NCBI RefSeq assembly: GCF_026127265.1
Contig: NZ_WWFG01000001.1
Span: forward strand, 558,001-622,000
From: Nostoc sp. KVJ3
GTDB lineage: Bacteria; Cyanobacteriota; Cyanobacteriia; Cyanobacteriales; Nostocaceae
Direction of reading: 5' to 3'
DNA length: 64,000 nt
Both the position numbers and the translations under genes were made by a program. The stretch's first letter is position 1, and every line of letters starts with the position of its first letter. A model generated the notes under the pieces. It was given only the letters and a program-made list of their open reading frames with translations, was not told the DNA's origin and ran no database searches. Shown here piece by piece: positions 61,208 to 64,000 of the stretch.

Positions 61208-61344
61208 TTTCAAACAACCTCTTATGACTAATGTGTGTACACCGTAGCTTAAAAAGGGGGAAGAATCAAAGTCCCCCTTTTTAAGGGGGATTTAGGGGGA
61301 TCTCCAAGGGTTAGGCGTATAAAAAAACTTTTCAAACAACCTCG
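61208..61344. repeat. Composite palindromic repeat
   Basis: ACTTTCAAACAACCTC (61208-61223) and ACTTTTCAAACAACCTC (61328-61344) occur in the same orientation. Between them are TGTGTGTACACCGTAG (the end of 54963-55130) and CCCCCTTTTTAAGGGGG. Looks like one element inserted in another. Confidence 0.65.
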
Positions 61345-61366
61345 AAGGCTAAGAAAGCATAGTTAA

Positions 61367-62284
61367 TCAAAACAGCCACAGCCAAATTGGGAGAGTAACG
61401 AGCAATAGTATAGCCCCAGCAGCTAGGGCGGTAACTGCCAGATCGCGATCGAGATTGAATGTCTCAGCAATTACCAGTGTGGCGAAAGCTGGAGGCATAG
61501 CCATTTGTAGCACGATGATCTTGACTATGGGCCCAGTTAATCCAAAAAATGGGATAACACTCCCCAATATCAAGGGAACTATAAGCATTTTTATTCCCAA
61601 GCTCATCCCTGCTTGTGGTAAGCTACGCCAAGATTTGAGCAACCCTAGTCGCATTCCAATTAACACCAGAGATAAAGCTACACTACTCCAAGCAAATTTC
61701 TCTAGGCAGAATTCTGCAACTGTGGGAATTGTCACCTGTCGAAACAGCAAGCCAAATCCGAAACCCCACAAGGCAGGATTAATTAAAATGGCCTTAGCAA
61801 TCTGCCAATGATTTTGGACACCACCGCCAAAACGCGCCGCTAGCAACACACCCAAGGCATAAGTTCCTGGGAATGAACCTAACAAATCATAAAATAGCGC
61901 CCAAGCAAAGTATTCCTTGCCTACCATTGCTAAGGTGATGGGAAAACCAAGATAACCTGTATTACCTAGCATTGCCGCGAGGAGCAAGCTAGCCTGAGTT
62001 GGTGGTTGGTGGACAATATTTCTAAAATAGGCTTGTCCTTTAATTCCTAACCAAGCTAAAAATGCTCCTAGTAAAATGGCTAGATAAGCGATCGCAGGGG
62101 CAATCCAAATTTGCCCTGACAAGCTAGATTGACGCAAAAACGATACTATGCTTATGGGTACTCCCACCCAAAAAAGAAACTGTCCTAAACGGGTAGGAAC
62201 TGTCACAGGTAGTTTGCGTCCCAGAATAAAACCTACCAGGACTAATCCTCCTAGCTTGACGTATAGTTCTAAAAGGTTTGTCAA
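61367..62284 (-). CDS. AEC family transporter (auxin efflux carrier-like permease)
   Basis: About 305 residues with ten predicted hydrophobic helices. Family landmarks include LLAAMLGNTGYLGFPITLAMVG near 120, LLGSFPGTYALGVLLAAR, and the C-terminal QMAMPPAFATLVIAETFNLD. Substrates in bacteria are small carboxylates or unknown. The start is probably TTG 62284 (MTNLLELYVKLGG); the frame extends to another TTG at 62347, which would overlap the promoter of the divergent VanY gene. Confidence 0.88.
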   Translation of the reverse strand: MTNLLELYVKLGGLVLVGFILGRKLPVTVPTRLGQFLFWVGVPISIVSFLRQSSLSGQIWIAPAIAYLAILLGAFLAWLGIKGQAYFRNIVHQPPTQASLLLAAMLGNTGYLGFPITLAMVGKEYFAWALFYDLLGSFPGTYALGVLLAARFGGGVQNHWQIAKAILINPALWGFGFGLLFRQVTIPTVAEFCLEKFAWSSVALSLVLIGMRLGLLKSWRSLPQAGMSLGIKMLIVPLILGSVIPFFGLTGPIVKIIVLQMAMPPAFATLVIAETFNLDRDLAVTALAAGAILLLVTLPIWLWLF

Positions 62285-62356
62285 GATTGCGCCTAAAAAC
62301 CACAGATGTAAAATGCTACCTGTTACGTCTACTTTTGTCCAGTACAAAATCTGTTA

Positions 62357-62395
62357 TGGCTATCCCACAAAAACAGGAGTTTACCCTTGAATAAG
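62357..62395 (+). promoter_or_regulatory. Overlapping 12-codon leader ORF before the VanY-type gene
   Basis: ATG at 62357 reads MAIPQKQEFTLE and stops at TAA 62393-62395, running through the TTG start (62387) of the next gene in another frame. CAGGAGT, the ribosome binding site of the TTG, lies inside this ORF. May set coupled translation. Confidence 0.4.
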
Positions 62396-63190
62396 ACAGG
62401 GTTTTCTGGAAAACCGCAAAATTCATCGAATAACTTTGATGATGATATTCCAGTGGCTGTACGCGATACCCCTGTTGCAACACCAAAAATTTGGTTGCAA
62501 CGCCGAATTGTCTTGATTGGGGGAGTAACAGGATTTGTCCTGCTAGCTTTAATTAGCGGTTTTTTATTTTTCGTCACGACACCCAAAAAAACCGCAAATT
62601 CTCAACCTTTACCAACTACTTCTGCTCCCCCAACCCCAGTAGCATCTAATAATTCTAGCGATACTGTGTTAGGGCATTTTCCATACAAAGAAGCGCCTCA
62701 GTCAGAACTAGTAACCATCTCCGCAAATAGGGGCATCAGAATGCAAAAAGCTGCTGCCCAAAAGTTTGAGGAGATGGTAGCAGCAGCGCGGAGTGCAGGT
62801 GTAATTTTAGTGCCAATTTCTGGCTTCCGCTCAGTTAAAGACCAGGAGCAGTTGTTTTTTGCTGTCGGTGCCCAACGAAATCAAACGCCAGCAGAACGAG
62901 CCGCCCTCAGCGCTCCTCCTGGTCATAGCGAACATCACACAGGTTATGCTGTGGATGTTGGAGATGGGTCAGTACCAGCAACTAATCTCCAAACCAACTT
63001 TGACCATACCAAGGCTTATCAGTGGCTACAAGCAAATGCAGCACGTTTCAGCTTTGAAATGTCATTTCCCAAAGATAATGCTCAAGGTGTGAGTTATGAG
63101 CCTTGGCACTGGCGTTTCGTTGGCGATCGCAACAGCTTAGAAATGTTCTACAAAGCCAGAAATTTGAAACCCGCTAAGATATCGCCATAG
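62387..63190 (+). CDS. D-alanyl-D-alanine carboxypeptidase, VanY type (M15B)
   Basis: 267 residues. One transmembrane helix at about 42-63 anchors a periplasmic domain. The zinc peptidase motifs are SGFRSVKDQ near 145, PGHSEHHTGYAVDVGDG near 175-191 (His and Asp ligands) and EPWHWRFVG near 238 (third His). It trims the terminal D-Ala of peptidoglycan stem peptides. TTG start at 62387 with CAGGAGT upstream. It is convergent with cysA, with a shared terminator between. Confidence 0.92.
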   Translation: MNKTGFSGKPQNSSNNFDDDIPVAVRDTPVATPKIWLQRRIVLIGGVTGFVLLALISGFLFFVTTPKKTANSQPLPTTSAPPTPVASNNSSDTVLGHFPYKEAPQSELVTISANRGIRMQKAAAQKFEEMVAAARSAGVILVPISGFRSVKDQEQLFFAVGAQRNQTPAERAALSAPPGHSEHHTGYAVDVGDGSVPATNLQTNFDHTKAYQWLQANAARFSFEMSFPKDNAQGVSYEPWHWRFVGDRNSLEMFYKARNLKPAKISP

Positions 63191-63277
63191 GAGCCAAAAT
63201 AATTCGTAATTCGTAATTATTACCTCTGTTTCTCATCACGTTGTCAAGTGATAGCCTCTGTAGTCCATTTAAGATTG

Positions 63278-63326
63278 AAAACCCCTAGCAAATAGCTGAA
63301 TTACACAGCGATTAACTAGGGGTTTT
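63278..63326. terminator. Bidirectional terminator between VanY-type gene and cysA
   Basis: AAAACCCCTAG (63278-63288) pairs perfectly with CTAGGGGTTTT (63316-63326) across a 27-base loop, with T-rich exits on both strands. Confidence 0.65.
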
Positions 63327-63350
63327 GACTATTAAGAAACTGGCAAAAGT

Positions 63351-64000
63351 CTAAATTGAATAAGACACTGGGAAGGACTTCGCATCCTTCGGCTTCACAT
63401 ATACGCGCTGTTTCGCTTCTAACTCTAAATCATTAAAGCGATCGCGTGTTAAATGCGCCGTCACTACTTGTCCATCATCGAAAGTTAATTCCACCTGAAT
63501 TTCCCAACCTAAATGCACTAATCGGCTCACTGTCGCAGGTGTAGTGGCATCGCTGGCGCTAGTTTCAAAAATCACATCTTGCGGGCGCAAAAATACTTGC
63601 GGATGTGGCGCATCAAATTTGCTACCTTGAAAAATCTTCGAGGTGCTGGGTAATATATTCACCGGGCCAATGAAGCTCATCACAAATGCGGTGGCAGGAT
63701 TATCATAAATTTCCGATGGTGTCCCTACCTGTTCCACACGCCCTTTATTCATGACCACAACTTCATCGGAGACTTCCATTGCTTCCTCTTGGTCGTGGGT
63801 GACGAAAACTGTGGTAACATGAACCTCATCATGGAGGCGACGTAACCATGCCCGTAAGTCTTTGCGGACTTTAGCATCAAGTGCGCCAAAAGGTTCATCT
63901 AGCAGTAATACTTCAGGCTCTACTGCCAATGCCCTTGCTAATGCTACCCGTTGTCTTTGACCACCAGAAAGTTGTGATGGATAGCGATCGCCTAATCCAC
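63351..64000 (-). CDS. cysA: Sulfate/thiosulfate ABC transporter ATP-binding protein CysA (N-terminus beyond window)
   Basis: The C-terminal ~216 residues are visible. ABC signature QLSGGQRQRVALARA lies in the last bases of the window, then Walker B VLLLDEPFGALD, H-loop FVTHDQEEAMEV, and the CysA-type regulatory C-terminus (QVGTPSEIYDNPATAFVMSFIGPVN, HPQVFLRPQDV, TOBE-like end with LGWEIQVELTFDDGQ). Powers sulfate import with CysT and CysW. The Walker A part and start are outside the window. Confidence 0.92.
   Translation of the reverse strand, partial: GLGDRYPSQLSGGQRQRVALARALAVEPEVLLLDEPFGALDAKVRKDLRAWLRRLHDEVHVTTVFVTHDQEEAMEVSDEVVVMNKGRVEQVGTPSEIYDNPATAFVMSFIGPVNILPSTSKIFQGSKFDAPHPQVFLRPQDVIFETSASDATTPATVSRLVHLGWEIQVELTFDDGQVVTAHLTRDRFNDLELEAKQRVYVKPKDAKSFPVSYSI

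Overview
The window looks like a stretch of chromosome from a filamentous, Nostoc-like cyanobacterium. The octamer GCGATCGC (HIP1) occurs dozens of times inside genes. Genes for the Rubisco assembly chaperone Raf1, cytochrome c6, a phylloquinone methyltransferase (MenG), a GUN4-domain protein, a group 2 sigma factor and the cyanobacterial type of glutamate-cysteine ligase are present. Spacers are full of heptanucleotide tracts and short palindromic elements, as is usual in Nostocales. This is inference from gene content and repeat style; no 16S gene is in the window.

Layout. 1-9.8 kb: C-terminally truncated Calx-beta/PA14 surface protein with three almost identical PA14 repeats; a 1.6 kb gene-free spacer with mobile palindromic elements; a small conserved protein; a general-stress-type short-chain dehydrogenase; a PGM1-type ATP-grasp peptide ligase followed by an Asp/Asn beta-hydroxylase-like protein; a serine/threonine kinase with a 7 x 60 bp tandem repeat. 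10-17 kb: a translationally coupled pair resembling contractile injection system genes (Pvc16-like cap protein and Pvc15-like AAA+ ATPase), a membrane-anchored GUN4 protein, and a complete insertion sequence (14391-16096, 16 bp terminal repeats, 6 bp target duplication) that cut off the last codons of a SAM hydroxide adenosyltransferase gene. 17-25 kb: a 51-residue protein, an integrase N-terminal remnant beside tRNA-Met, a LysM/M23 cell wall peptidase, TrmL, GshA and a phospholipase D-fold protein. 25-33 kb: a PPC/RTX calcium-binding protein, three PRC-barrel/YsnF (AvaK-like) genes of which the first is split by a nonsense codon, and a Kir potassium channel.

33-47 kb: PriA, a group 2 sigma factor, a transposase relic, a haem-oxygenase-fold diiron oxidase, an HTH-NACHT NTPase (candidate antiphage NLR) divergent from a small unknown gene whose start codon lies inside a perfect hairpin, small membrane proteins, a GNAT acetyltransferase, cytochrome c6 and a TPR protein. 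47-51 kb: a TetR regulator divergent from a Rieske oxygenase plus a cytochrome P450, with two TetR-like operators bracketing a promoter. 51-64 kb: Uma2, DUF445, MenG, a REC-GAF regulator, Raf1, a UvrD-type helicase broken by a one-base frameshift, DUF1345, TsaB, an AEC permease, a VanY-type peptidase and the C-terminal part of a sulfate-transporter ATPase (CysA).

Four features stand out. The first is the HTH-NACHT locus. The second is the TetR/Rieske/P450 module with its twin operators. The third is the orphan Pvc16/Pvc15 pair. The fourth is a population of short non-coding elements in which the same central palindromes recur inside different terminal repeats, several with 9 bp direct flanking repeats. 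No CRISPR array, rRNA or recognisable riboswitch was found.
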